Source of the DNA: Aphelenchoides besseyi
Lineage: Eukaryota; Nematoda; Chromadorea; Rhabditida; Aphelenchoididae
DNA length: 64,000 nucleotides
Direction of reading: 5' to 3'
Assembly: GCA_024699855.1 (NCBI GenBank)
Contig: JAMPIQ010000002.1
Coordinates: 4,154,001-4,218,000 of the forward strand
The notes under the pieces were generated by a model. That model was not told the origin of the DNA. It saw only the letters and a program-made list of their open reading frames with translations, and did no database searches. This document shows, in pieces, positions 33,723 through 46,234 of the stretch. The translations under genes and the position numbers were made by a program. Numbering within the stretch: position 1 is the stretch's first letter; every line of letters begins with the position of its first letter.

Positions 33723-35695
33723 CCGTCTGGCCTCATACTCAAATGCTCGAGATCAATAAGAGTTCAATTTTAAATACACGAACTTGTTAACGTCATTTGA
33801 GTTAACACGTGCAACAAATCGTCTCGAATTACACGACGATGTGGGTGGTTAAGTACGCGGAATAAGCGATTAAGCCTGGTAGCGCACGTTAATATTGGAA
33901 ACATATGCTGCTTTTGGCAACCTAATGCTCATAACAAAAGAGACCCGATTTAAACTATGTGTTGGTCGAAACTTTAGAAGTTGAGTGAGCAATCAATTCG
34001 AGTGTCTACTTTGCCGTCAGTCGCCGTTAATCCAATAAAAATCGCACCAATTTGTCTTCATGCGCGCTCGTCCCAACGGTTTTTGTTCCAAAAACGCATC
34101 AGAACTGTTGTTCGGAAGCACGTTCACAAGTGCGTCAGAAGTTTAATGTTTGTAACTGCACAATCGATCATTAACACAAGGGAATACGTGTACCACTTTC
34201 GCAAATCCTCGCCGTTCTTCATATCGTAACAACGAGAATCGTTTTTCGCTTGTTTTCAGTCTTCTAATCCTTCGGTCTGCGACAATTTACGCGACGCAGT
34301 CGTGTGCCATACGCGAATTCATACGCGAATTTTGACAGTTGGTGTTTAAGTTTGCAGAAGTCGAGGCGAAAAAACACAACAAACAAAAATTGCCTGCGGG
34401 CACGAAGTTGACTAAGAAGCAAATTTGGCAGACAAAACGGGAAGAAAGGCGATTTTCACGAAACTTAAGACGACAACCCAATGGAACGGCGAGTCCGAAA
34501 CCGTTGGGTTTGATACTTTCGTAGAATCGTCGAACCTGCTCAATGGTTCGAGACTTCGAGCGCACTCAATTGGCCACTTTGAGTAAACAGCGAACGAACA
34601 AATTTTTCATGCGTCGTCGCTTTAAAAAGTTAGAAGTGTGCCGCATATCGTAGGGATGTTCATCAAACGACTTTCAAATGACTATTTCGTATTGGGTGGT
34701 CCACTACAAGAATACTCGAGATATCCATATTGGGGACACATAAGGTATTCTGAGATGTTTGAAATGAGACGCAAGGGAGAAGTTGTACGTGCCGAAATGA
34801 GCGATGGAAATATCCGGGACTTACGGACAGCTGCGGTTGCAACGGTGGGCGGAGCGACTGATTCGTCGTACAGCGCATGTCACGTCCACAGAACTTCAAA
34901 TTGACAAGAAGCAACCGACATGGTCAGAGAAATCATAACAAACGAAAATGTCACACGCTTCTTTCAAATCGTGAATCGCGGAAGTTTTCGCGGAATCCGA
35001 TCGTTTCGTAAACTATTTAATCCAAACAAACAATCCGAAGCTATGAAATAGCGGGTGTCGATCCTTTCTCAAGACATCACAATCCGAATTGTTGATTAAT
35101 GGACATGTTCACGGCCAACGGCAGAGTCCGCTCATTTTTCTTTTTCTTAAACACGGTCTTCAATCCCGGGGGTTTGGACGTTAATCAAAGCTTCTGACTT
35201 TTTGTTTCGGTCGTCTGAACCCCAAACATTTCGACCGCATAACACCTTTTTCCGCACATTCAAGAACTCAAATCGACAATAAATCACGAATGTTGTCTTT
35301 GATCCGGGCCCATAAACTCACGTCTGTTGCCGCGTGTTCCTCCAAAGGATCCTCGAGATGTTGAAAAAGTCAAACGACAAGAAGAACGAATCAAATTCAC
35401 GGCCTACAGTAACTTTATCTTCGATATTAACATGAATCGATTCATTTTATGATCTGTGGGAAAATCAACGTTATGTCTTGTCGTAAATCGAATCGTTTTT
35501 CTTCGAAAGCCGCCATTAGGCTAACAAACACGAAGGCGAGAAATGACGTTACGGCAAATCTTCGGTTTATTGATTGATTGGCCACTCAAATGAATTGAGA
35601 GGAAGATAAAGCTGAGCGTTCAATTGCAAATGAATGGTTTAATCGAACAAATGTCCAATCAAAGTACCCGTTAAAATAAGCAACATGATGGAAAT
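33723..35695. other. intergenic between two receptor subunit genes
   Basis: About 2 kb upstream of the alpha subunit gene and downstream of the non-alpha one. An 88-codon plus-strand frame at 34638-34904 is the best open frame but has no motif I know. Otherwise nothing is supported. The region near 33723-33900 is the likely promoter of the alpha subunit. Confidence 0.4.
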
Positions 35696-37548
35696 TCAGG
35701 CGACCAAATATGGAGCTTTGATGACGAATATCAGTGCTGTGATCAACATCAATCCAAACACCAAAGTTAAAAACATCCGGTCGATAACCGATGCAGCAAA
35801 CTGAATCTTCAATTTAGATCAACAATGTTGGTCACTAACCTGCCATTCAGATCGATTTTGATCTTCTTCTGCTGCGACGTCGTGTGATTCGCGAAGAACC
35901 TAAAAACAAACGACCAAGTAAAAACTACCAGAATGCAAATGTTACTTTGACACGGCCGTATATCTCGTTTATTGTAACGATCTTTGCGGCCATATATCGA
36001 TCTGTTTTACTCAGCTCCTGAACGCAACTTTCTATCCGATCGGCAAACGCTTCTGTTTCTTCCTACAACCAATAGAATACGATTAGTTTCAGTTCGAGTT
36101 CTCACGTGCTCCTTTTTTATCTGGTCATCTTCAGTGAAGTTGCGTTGTTTCAAACTAGCCTTCACTGAACGCCAATTGTGAACGTGTTTCGGTTGTTTGA
36201 TAAGCAGAATAAATGGAAGTAACTCGAGAAGTAGGTACCGCATCTGAACGACACAATCACTTCCGTTGACATTCAAATTGATTACCCAAAACTTCATACG
36301 CAACGAGCCGTCAAACCGAAAGTGAATGGATTGAACCCAAACGGTCGCTGCCGTCGAAAATACGCTAATGACCATACAACTCTAAGCAACCTAAGTATAA
36401 GCCCATTTCAACGATAGAATAACCTGAAAAAACAATCCGAGAAGTGGAACGGCTTCCGATGTCTGTGGTGTCATTCCCGCCTAAAAGATTCTTTTCGGTG
36501 CAATCAAAACCTTTCGAGTGTTACAAGCATTGTCATGAAAATACAAATCGCTAGAGAGACGGAGATCTGCAGTCCAATTTTCTCACAACTAAATGGAGAC
36601 AAAGTAAACCCCAAAAGTACGATGATCTAAATACATAAACACTGCATTTCCAAACGTTGCAATTTACCATAACCAAGGAGCAAGGCATCAACAGGTTGAA
36701 AGCGTAATATCTGAGAAGTCAACTATTCAAATGTTCGAGAAGAATCAACATACAAAGTTCTACGGCGTAGTGTCAAATAGAAGCGAATACTTTGGAACGG
36801 TTCGTTCGTTTCGCCGTAGAACTTCTCTTCTCTTTCCACCCAAACGTTCAATAGAATCCATTCACCGTTGTTCATGTACTCGGCTATTGAAAAAGCTCCC
36901 GGCTTTAGGTCGATCTTACTGCCCGAATGGGACCAGCTTCCAAACTAAAACAATTGAAAATGTTTTCACACTCTTAACTGACTTTAAAAAAGCACGTTTG
37001 CTCATCAAATGGCCAAAAGTAGATATTCAATTTACACGAGATCGTCAAAATGGCAGGCGGTATCCACTCAACGTGACCGTTGTGTCGCACCAACATGTTA
37101 ACTTTATACGTCGTGTCGAACTGATTGTCGACCGAGTTATATCTGCAATCAATGAACACGTCTGAATAGCTTCTTGTGAATTACAATAAAATGTCGGGCA
37201 TCCAAATTTGTCCATTTGGAAGGCGAATGTCCGTGATGTTTCTAGACGAATGGATTAAAGGATATAAACGACAATAAAAACTTACTCGTATTCTTCCGGT
37301 TGCCATCTCAGATTGATGTCACTCCAATGATAGGTCAACCACGCGTTGACCGTAAGTTGTTCCGATCGTTCGTTTAGATCGATTATTTGTTGCAACGAGA
37401 AAGTGAGCCGAACAACCACAGGCTCTTCATTACTGGCAACCGGTCGTTCCTCGGCCGTACTCCCGCGAAGCAGATCGTTTATTAGCCGATTCTCGGCTGG
37501 ACTTCCACAAACGAGCCCAAATAACAGAAACAAGATCGTGGTCTCCAT
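35696..37548 (-). CDS. nicotinic acetylcholine receptor non-alpha subunit (Cys-loop channel)
   Basis: The start at 37548 begins with a signal peptide (METTILFLLFGLVCGSPA). Extracellular blocks include VVRLTFSLQQIIDLNE, AWLTYHWSDINLRWQPEEY, NITDIRLPNGQIWMPDI and the Cys-loop CKLNIYFWPFDEQTCFFK. Loop C reads EEKFYGETNEPFQSIRF, with no adjacent cysteines, so it cannot form a classical alpha agonist site. TM1 is YYAFNLLMPC, TM2 CEKIGLQISVSLAICIFMTM, TM3 EAVPLLGLFF. The final exon, IDRMFLTLVFGLMLITALIF, is TM4, followed by KAPYLVA and the stop at 35696. The TM2 start keeps the cation-selecting Glu. It probably assembles with alpha subunits. The alpha subunit gene lies 2 kb downstream in the same orientation, suggesting a tandem pair of old paralogues. 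Confidence 0.85.
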
Positions 37549-40500
37549 TCCTTTAGCAACAATTGCTTAATGGGCCTTGAGAAGATTAATAACCCAACGC
37601 AATTGCAACATAAACACCATCTTAATCCCCTGGTTCGATGTTCTCCACTCGACGGAACGGCGACGGTCTGTTGACTTCGGAGTCTATTGGAAAAAATTCA
37701 CTTCAACTTGCAGGACTATTTTAGTGCCAAAGTGCTTTCGAGAACGTAAATTTCGTCAACGAGCCCCAAAATTGCAAACAACACTTAGAAAGTAAAATGC
37801 AAATCACAAGATCGGGAATCGTGTTGTCCGCTAAAAAATGTCTTGGAGCACTTGAACGGAGAAAAAAGATGAGATTTGCCCATAAAATGCGCATAAAAAT
37901 TTGAGTTACGTAAGGAACTTGACTTCGTTTTATGGCTTCCAAGAGCCCTTGAAATGTAATTAAAAACTCGATATTTTCCTTCGTCTTTGTTCGATCGCCA
38001 AGATGTCCACAGTGGTTGTGTCGAACGGAATCCAAAGTTTAGCGGAGTCATTTCGGTCGGATCGAATTCCCTTCATCAAACACGATGTTTACAAGTTCAA
38101 GTGAACAAATGAAACTTTGCAGAAATCTCAGCAAAAGCGGAAGGGACAACAAAGTAGAAACCAACTATTCAGCCTCAACTCGACGTTTGCTATCAACTAC
38201 CGTGTGCTGTGTTGTGATGTCACTTCACGTGGTTAATTTGCACTATTCGCTGTGATTTCGAAATCACATTCGACTACTCGTTAAAAGATCTCTATCAACA
38301 GTCAAGAAACCAAAGGCTTTGTACTCGATATTCAACACCCTAATCCCCCAAACACAAATTGTATGTTGTAGAAATTGCCACAAGTTAAATTTTAACGACA
38401 AAAACTCATGTACTTTTACTGTTTCGAAAGGTTTTGCACGTATTTGATGTTCGAAGATTCCAATTAAACTCAGAGATTGCTTAAGCGATTTTGAGTGCTT
38501 TGCACTTATTGCCGTTACATAAATGTTTCCGGTAGCTCTTTATCGCCAAAGAATCAATCCGATGGTAACAAGAGAAAGTAACGAGCATTGATGTTACCCT
38601 ATGAATCAATCTAATCCGAAAATCGGCGCTTATTGGTGCTTTCAAAGATCGCACGTGAAAGCGTTTAGCGAACGAAAAGGTCTTTTCAACAAACGGATCT
38701 TTGAACCTTCGGCAAAAACAAGGGAGAACATAAAATCGTGTATTTACATTGTGCGTAGATGTTCGCCTGCAGTTTTCATCAAGATGATTGAGTGCGTTTG
38801 TCACAAGTCCATCGAACACATCCGCCAAGTTGCCAATCACTCAAGTTCCTTTCGATTTTCGGAACTTGAACTCGTAACTTCAGTTGGTTTTTTGTGATAT
38901 TTGTACTTAAAAGATAACCGTTGCAATGAACGTGTAGAACTACAACGTGTATCTCTAACGGTTGTTCTTCTTGGTATGAAACCAATTGGAGTTACAAGGG
39001 CTTCTGAAATGTGATTACCAGCAAGTTTATTTCCCATTCATACCTTTCGTTTTGCCCACCGAACAGAAAGTAAGAACTTGACGGCCTACGCAAAATTTGT
39101 TGACCTTTGTAATGTAGTGAAAACGCAATTGCAATGTTTTTTGTCCGTGAACGTGACCATACGATTTCTGGATGTGGAAACCGATGTGTAAGTGTGTCCG
39201 CAAATCGGGAGCAATCTGCAACGTTTTTTCATTGCTAGCAACCTCTTTAGTCTACAGGGATTGTACACGAGTCAGCTAATTGTCGCAGTTTCTGCCACTC
39301 GATGCAAAACGTGTGTTGTTGAACTGTTTTTCGTATGCCATGTTATGTTAATTAAAGTGCCTAAGGCTTTAATGACGATTTGAAATTAGTTCAACAAATC
39401 CGTTTGTCTATCCGTGTTCAGTCTGAGTATTGAGAATACGGAAGCAGTGGTTAACACTAATTCAGCTGTAATCGATGCTGTCATTTGCACCAAAATTCGT
39501 AATTCCACAACTGTCGTATTTATGGACCTTGTACATTGTTCTTTATGGTAAAAGATTCGCGAATATGCTCTTCGAATCCGAAGTTTATAGACCATCGCAT
39601 ATGCATAAAAGATGGACATCAATTTGTTGACGTTCATCCGAACCATTTGACTTCAACAACAAACAGGTGTTGAAAAACAACAAATGGGGCTTATTCGACC
39701 ATCAATGAACTTATGCTAAGCTTTGACTGCTCTCCTTTCAATGACGCCATACAATTACAGCATTGTACTCCGATTCAGATGCATTGCGTGATACCCTAAA
39801 ATTTGCTACGGGTTCACTTGTTTGATTAATTCTTGTAAATCGAATGACTGTTTACTATACAAGTCGACTTTTGACCAAACAACATCACTTGAGATACGTC
39901 GAGGTCGTTTAATTAAACGTTTTTGTTTGCAATCAGATTGTCGTCATCAGTTTTATGCACGACAGTAAACAGATATTTGGGTTCAAGCTCATTAAGTCGA
40001 CGGTCCATTTCCCCGAGCGATCTCCCAAGTCGATGTACACAATTCTTTTTGGATCCGACTTTGACGTCTGGCCATTGGTCTGCAACTGTTATAATCCAAA
40101 GACATTGTTCACTTAATCACGCAACTTCTACCGTATAATCTGTAGACGAGCGCGGTTCTTAAAATCATAAACAAATTCTCAAACTCAATTTTTGTCTAAA
40201 TATCATGTTTGGAGGCCTAAAAAAGCTCTGCATTTCCTTTCCTTAGATGCGTGTGACAAGTGCATAATCAAACAACGACAGATTTGACACTTTTGTCAAT
40301 GCAAACTGAGAAGATTTGATGAACAGGAAGTTTTTGGTGCCCTTACAAACGATCTTTAGAAGCTTTTGGTCACTTTAACGATAGAAAATTTGTCTAAAAA
40401 AACGAATTGGGTAGACAGTTTTGACTCCGAAAACGTTTAACGATTCTACAGACTCATTCGTGTACTTTCGTTCGTTCTTCTATTAACCTAAACGACTATA

Positions 40501-41433
40501 AAACGGTTGTTGTCGAGCGTTCAATTGCCAAAAACAACTCTCTATGTTTACAATCCAATAGTTCGTTCATGACCGTTTCTTCGGTCTCGTTAATCGAATT
40601 TTAACCGGCTCCCTTCTCTTGCTCCGCCTTCTTTCTGTTTCGCACGTGTTCATCGATTCGTCGTTGACACGAAACTTCGGAAGCAATTGCAATGAATTCA
40701 CGATTATGAGATCTTCGCGGCTAGAATCCAAAGTTATGAATAACTTGAAAGTTCGAGTTGGTTTACGAGACGTTCGCCCGAGAAGTCGTTTATTTTTGGG
40801 TTTTTAGTTCCCTCCGTTTTCTACTTCAGAATGCCGCTGAGAGAAACGAACTCTCGATTATGTCGTTGTCCTGAGACTACGTCCATGTTTGTTATTGTAC
40901 AGAAAAATTTCCGCTCGATTAAACGTTCCCGTCGTCTACAGGATTTGTGCGTTGGGAATCTTCAGCTCAACGATTCGCCGCCGTTCGTTTCACACGCTTC
41001 GAAGTTGACAGCAAAGAGTTTGACATGCCAACACAAACCGAATTGTGAAAAGACGGTCCGTCGATTGTTCTTCTTCTCGACCACCAATTACCGGACACTA
41101 TTCGCGGGTTGTCTGGCCATTAGTGAGCGCAGTTCGTTTGCCCGATCCGTCCATCTTCGACGGAGTCGAGTTCGATTAATTTCTCGAAGATTTCAATTCC
41201 CCGGGCAAATTAAGACCATCGACGTCGATTAAAACGGCGGAATTGAGAAACTGCATGTCGATTCAAATTGGAAAAGAACGGAAGACTCAAATAAACGTTT
41301 CGCAGAACGCTCATCAACTTACCGAATTCAGCAACTCGACTTCGTCTTCGATGACATTTGAGCCGTGAAGGAGGAATTGACGTCCTGTTTCTTTGGCGGA
41401 TTTCCTGATTCGCATTTAACGTGAAAGTGCGCG
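37549..41433. other. long intergenic region, one chemoreceptor-like fragment
   Basis: Almost 4 kb without a supported gene. A minus-strand frame at 39386-39646 (86 codons) resembles the loop and helix of a nematode chemosensory GPCR (VVELRILVQMTASITAELVL), but no other helices join it. Frames at 38481-38840 (minus) and 40831-41232 (plus) are long by chance standards (119 and 133 codons) yet show no domain. This could contain decayed receptor genes. Confidence 0.35.
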
Positions 41434-43933
41434 ATGACGTTCAAGACGAACGTTCTGACGCGGTTCTTTAATCTTCGTGGGCCGTTCCTTTTATTTTTGT
41501 ACATTGAATTCGGTTTAGTGTTGGCAGTCATGGAAGCATCAGTTTCGGATCAGAATCTTAGCGAGGGAGTGCACGATCTTGAGCCATCGACTGTGTCTGG
41601 AGTTCCGATGTTACGTGGACTTCTATCGACTATTTGCATTCTTGGCATCGCGTTCAATCTTTTGGTATTTTGCAAACGCACACGTGGAACGTGAGTTTAA
41701 TAGTCACAGCAGCTGTGAAGAGCGATTACTGTAGGAATCGTCAAGCATCAACCACGCGAATTGCTCTTCGCCTTCTTTGCTTCCAAACAATCGCCGATAC
41801 AATCAGTTTGGTTGCGTTGCTGATACCCTTGTCCATTCAGTATGTCGGGATTCGTGACCCAGATGTTATGGCCGTTGTTTGCAAAGTGAGTTGTTGTTAT
41901 TGAAATAACTCTCGAAGATTCGAATAAGTGACTATAATTGCACTTTCTCTTGACCTCATTAAATAATCATGAGAATTAGTATTCAGCGAAACAAGAGATA
42001 TGAAATTTGTTCTTTTTTGTAGATTGATTTATTTCTCATTCACTCGTCATCTGCATTCAGTATTTGGTGTTGGCTAATCATGAGTGCCGTACGCTACTAT
42101 GCGATCTACAAACCGTACGCACATCTTCGCCTAAACAAAGAGCCGATGCTTGCAGTTGTATGTGGAATTGGAGGAAACACGTTTAAGATAACAATTGCAT
42201 TTAGGCACTTGTTGTTGGAATGTGCACGCTTTTCGAACTGTGGATACTATACGACGTAACATACATCGAAGAAGTTCGTGGTTGTGCTGAAACGCTGGGA
42301 TCTCCGTGGGGTACGAGACTTCAAGTCGCCGAAATTGCATGGAGCTACTTCTTGCCACTCATCATCATCTCGATTTTGGACATTCGTGTAAGTGGTTCTT
42401 CTGGCGTCGTATTTTTTGCTTAGATGATGTGTCCGAAAATCAACGTGCATAATCAAACACGAATTTTCAGGTGCTCTGCTGTCACAGTGTTTGGTCTCGA
42501 GGACCGTTGGTTGTGGCGGACTCCGATTTGCAAAATGGATCTATGAAACGCCAACTTCGTCCGAACGTGAGTTTTTGCACTTCATCGTTGCAACAAGTCG
42601 ACGATACGAAAGGGGAATTTGCGAACTAAAACAAGAAAGAACGCTAAAAATGTGACAGCCGAGGACGACACTCAAAACGCGAGTGTCCTTATAGTCCAGA
42701 ACGGACTTTAATTGGATTTCCCTTGTCTATTGACAAGAATTCGCGGTTCATCCGATGGAATGATCGGAATTCAAAAATTATGAATAAAAACTTTCAGAGG
42801 TGTTTTTATGGTCTTTTGAATTCATTATTTTTAATTGCACCGAGGTTTCTATTCATTTGCGATATTTTTGTTCGCCTTCTACGTTTATATGTCCGCCACC
42901 GCAGTTCTGTGGATCGAATTGAGAACACTAAACAACAAGTTGCAATCGGTAGTTGCTTTGACGACGACCTCTGATACTTCTGGTTCAGATACGGTCGATC
43001 AAACTCACGGCTACAGGTCGCTATTTAAGTATGCAAAGACTAAAAGTCATTCATAAATATCGGCAAAACCCCGATGATGTGAACTCAAAAACGAAGCAAT
43101 GTAAAGCAGCTTAAAATGGGGATATTGCAGATAAGCAGTGATCCAATTTGTGAGATGAAAACTCCACTGTACGCCAAAAACAGTTTGGCCCTCTCAACTC
43201 AATCGGTCGATCGTCCACATCCGAGTATTTCGCCGTCGATGAGTTTCAGCGAAGGAGTTGGCGATTCACCTCCGACTTTGCCGCAAGTTTCTCCGTTGCC
43301 TTCAAATGGCAACACCTCGATTTCACTTAAAAGTCGTTCGTCAGCACGCGGTACGGGACGTCAGAAGTGAGTTCTCAATCAAACACCAAATACTGTGGTT
43401 TTCACCACAACAAACTTAATCGCCGCAAACGGAAGTTTGAGGATTAATCGTTTGCATTAGATCACAGATTTCGAACAAACCCAGTTTCCGCGTTAAACGG
43501 AGGTTATGTTCGTTGTTAGAATTTTGGATTAAACTCCTAAAATGTTGGCAAGCTCCCGAAGTTAACCGTGGATATTTCAGGAACACTCGACGACAACAAC
43601 AAATGCGAATACTCAAAAAGTTTCTTGTCATTTCTATTCTCGATCTGAGCATGAACTTGCCCAACTATTTACTACGACTGTACATCACGGTTGTTCCGGA
43701 TGAATCACTTGTGGAGATCAACAGCCACGTGTTCACAATGATCCAAGATTTCAGTCAACTACTGTACTTCGGACAAGTGAGTTGCAACGAAACAACTAGG
43801 TTCAACGTGAGCATTTCAGTTCGCATTGAACAGTCTCTACTACCTGATATTCACCACTGGTCCGAACAAAAAGCAAAAGAAATCATCTGGCTACACTCCT
43901 TATCAGAGTACAAATACCAAATCAGCGGCTTGA
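41434..43933 (+). CDS. rhodopsin-family GPCR, probable orphan peptide receptor
   Basis: Eight exons (41434-41690, 41735-41885, 42023-42157, 42205-42387, 42471-42566, 43131-43366, 43581-43776, 43820-43933) sum to 455 residues. A second in-frame ATG at 41530 (MEASVSDQNLSEG) would give 423 residues and a cleaner N-terminus with NLS glycosylation. Helices in order: TM1 LLSTICILGIAFNLLVF, TM2 ALRLLCFQTIADTISLVALL, TM3 ending SIWCWLIMSAVRYYAIY (VRY in place of DRY), TM4 VALVVGMCTLFELWILY. TM5 is WSYFLPLIIISILDI, TM6 LKKFLVISILDLSMNLPNYL and TM7 LLYFGQFALNSLYYLIF, with NSLYY for NPxxY. The third intracellular loop is long and Ser/Pro-rich (about 100 residues), as in peptide receptors. The 564 bp intron before the loop exon is unusually long. 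The ligand is unknown. Confidence 0.8.
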
Positions 43934-44231
43934 ACCACAAAGCGTATCACTTCCTTCGATTCATTTTCCTCACATTTCCATTTGCTTTTGCTATGAACTT
44001 CTACTTAAAATTCGCGCCATAAACTTGTGGCTGAAGAATTTATCTGTAAATTATCGAATTGAGAAAGATAAAAAAATGTCTTTTTAGACTAGACAATAAA
44101 TTAGTCATGACAAGAAATTCCGATCACCAGTTCGAGAAATATGTAGACAGGATTAAGTTCAATCAGTCGATGACGATGATTTCGGGCTCTTTTGGATTGT
44201 ACTTCTCAAAGACCTCATCTAAACTAAACCA
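43934..44231. other. short intergenic between convergent GPCR and PrimPol genes
   Basis: AT-rich DNA holding the two 3' ends. A 78-codon plus-strand frame at 44059-44295 overlaps the PrimPol end in antisense and is not supported. Confidence 0.4.
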
Positions 44232-45664
44232 TCAGCAATTGACTGGTCTTAAAAACGCACCGCGAGTTGCGAGGATCTTGACTCTGACTTGGTGATCTTC
44301 GATGTCCCAGCGATCTGAAGAAAACTCCCGACACTTGAAACATTTTTGCCAAAAGTGAAGTCCATCGATTTCCAGTTCAGCGATCCAGTAAACATTTTGA
44401 TGACGATGCTCACGACGCACATTTTCACAATAACGAAAACCGTAGAACTAAATCTCAAGATTAATAAGATCACTTGTCAATTGAACTCACTTGGTATTGA
44501 ATGCGTCGATGTTGGCGTTGATAACAGTCGACCAACTGCAAAGTCCATGAGCGAATTCGAACACCAGTTTTGTATTCGCTGATGACTTTTAAGATATACG
44601 AGTCCAGAGCCGGAAAAGGTGAATTTTCGTTTCTACCTTCGTAAATGATGTGAATGTATTGACAAGCCGATCGAGGTCCGCCTGTAAGTTCTTGGTTTAC
44701 TTCGTTCACTAGAGATATGCTTACCGAAAGAATATGATTGAACTGTATGAGTGTCTGGATGTCGATTTTGAAACTTTTGCACATTCAAATGCGAAGTATC
44801 AACCAACGGACATTCCCAATAACACTCGGGAATGACCAGTGAGTCATACAAAGTTTGCATTTGAGACACTCGACCTTCTAAAATTGACTGTAAGTTGATA
44901 GTCAAGAAAGAAAACTAACCGTAAACATTGCAGTAATCAGCGTATGTCAGTTTAATATTCTTGGTGTTTTTCGAAGATAAAAACATACGAAAGTTTCGGT
45001 TTCGTGAATAAACCTGAACATCGCAAAACGGCTCCACTCTGTCATCGTTCTTCACCAAACACTTTTGCTGCGATACCATTCGCTGGCAAAGCATGTCGAT
45101 CACCGGCTTCAAGTGCTGGTTCGTTTGGAACAACTGACCTTGGGGAAGAAGAATGATCATATGGGCACTGAACTTTTCGGGAGTAGATGAATCCAACAAA
45201 AGAAAGTTCTTTTGATTTAATTTGATTTTGAAAAGTTCGTCGAACATTTCACAGCAAAGCTCCATGAACTGCTTAATGTACTCGACGCCGTTGATGTTCG
45301 GATTGAAACGCGTGTAGAACTCGAGATCAAAATACGCTCGGCCTGAACAATCAAAAGTGAGCAAATGGATCTGGAACTTACATGGTCGATCTGATTGGAT
45401 CAGCTCATAGAAATGTCGTCCGTACTGGTAGTTTTTGTAGAATTCGACGAATTTGGGCAAATCAGACGTGAAGAAACGCCGTGCACCTAAACGAAAAGAA
45501 TAATAACTCTGAAGAAACCATCCAAACTAACCGGTTGAGCAGTTCGGAATTTCGTAGGCAAAAATCCGCTTATTCCGATCGTCACCTTGTTCATTGAAAG
45601 CATCCTGCTGGTAGTAATGTACATTGAAATTCTTGCGTATGTGTTCTTCAGCAATGGCAGACAT
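44232..45664 (-). CDS. PRIMPOL: primase-polymerase PrimPol (archaeo-eukaryotic primase family)
   Basis: Minus-strand exons start at 45664 (MSAIAEEHIRKNFNVHYYQQ). All three catalytic motifs of PrimPol are present. Motif I is RAYFDLEF (the two metal-binding acids D and E). Motif II is LDSSTPEKFSAHMIILLPQG (SxH). Motif III is CDVQVYSRNRNFRM (the third acid, then RNRNFR). Splicing of the intron near 45370 joins DRPC to RAYFDLEF exactly as in the family. The C-terminal exon (44420-44232, joined to FYGFRYCEN by a GTGAGT...TTTAG intron) has the UL52-type zinc knuckle: CENVRREH then WQKCFKC. PrimPol primes DNA synthesis ahead of lesions and repriming sites at stalled forks and in mitochondria. The RPA-binding tail of vertebrates is not seen; the protein ends soon after the zinc motif. 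The start is preceded by a likely 5' UTR intron. Confidence 0.88.
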
Positions 45665-46234
45665 CGTTGGTTACACAGAGAACTAAAGGTTGGATTTACA
45701 GCGAAGATGAATGTGAACTTACGAAGAATGTGGATGCAGAAACAAGCATCAATAGGTATCGCAAAATAGGGGCACAACCAAGCGATCCACACGGCAGAAA
45801 GAAAGCACAATCCAAGGCTTTCAAACACAAACACATTGGCGGTTACCAAGCGGCTAAATGTCTGGGCTATCGAGTTGCAACAAAGTGACCAAATTCTCAG
45901 CGATTGGATGATTGTTTCCATTTCATTTTTATGTCTTTTACGTGACTTGAGCGGTTTCGAAGTCGAAAGTGTTTGTGAGTATACGATCTTTACATTTATC
46001 TGATCCTCTGGAGTGTAGTTTTTGATCTGATCTTCTTTAGAAAATGCTGCTGTTTGTGGAATTCGTTTTTAATTGCGGCTTCGATGATCTCAAAATCTGA
46101 ACCCAGTTTTTGGAATCGGGGGATTGCCATCAGCACCTTCCGAGTGATTGATTGCTCGTTGTGAGCGCTTCTCCGTGATCCGCGATCTTTGTACGCGAAT
46201 GTTTTCTCATTGGGTTCGTGTTTCAGCTTACGAA
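45665..46234. other. intergenic between divergent PrimPol and THUMPD1 genes
   Basis: It probably holds both promoters. A GTAAGT...TTTAG pair at about 45730-45680 on the minus strand looks like a PrimPol 5' UTR intron. A TTTCAG acceptor 9 bp before the THUMPD1 start may be a trans-splice site. Confidence 0.45.

Noticed and set aside
34287..34565. Basic 92-codon minus-strand frame between the receptor genes
   Set aside because: It overlaps a Lys/Arg-rich plus frame in antisense and has no motif; both are probably chance.
41328..41531. Lysine-rich minus-strand frame at the 5' end of the second GPCR
   Set aside because: It lies in the probable promoter and first exon of the GPCR gene on the other strand, with no conservation signal.
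45487..45921. 144-codon hydrophobic minus-strand frame that looks like a membrane protein
   Set aside because: The same DNA in another frame begins PrimPol with MSAIAEEH and splices correctly. The hydrophobic frame runs through a 5' UTR intron.
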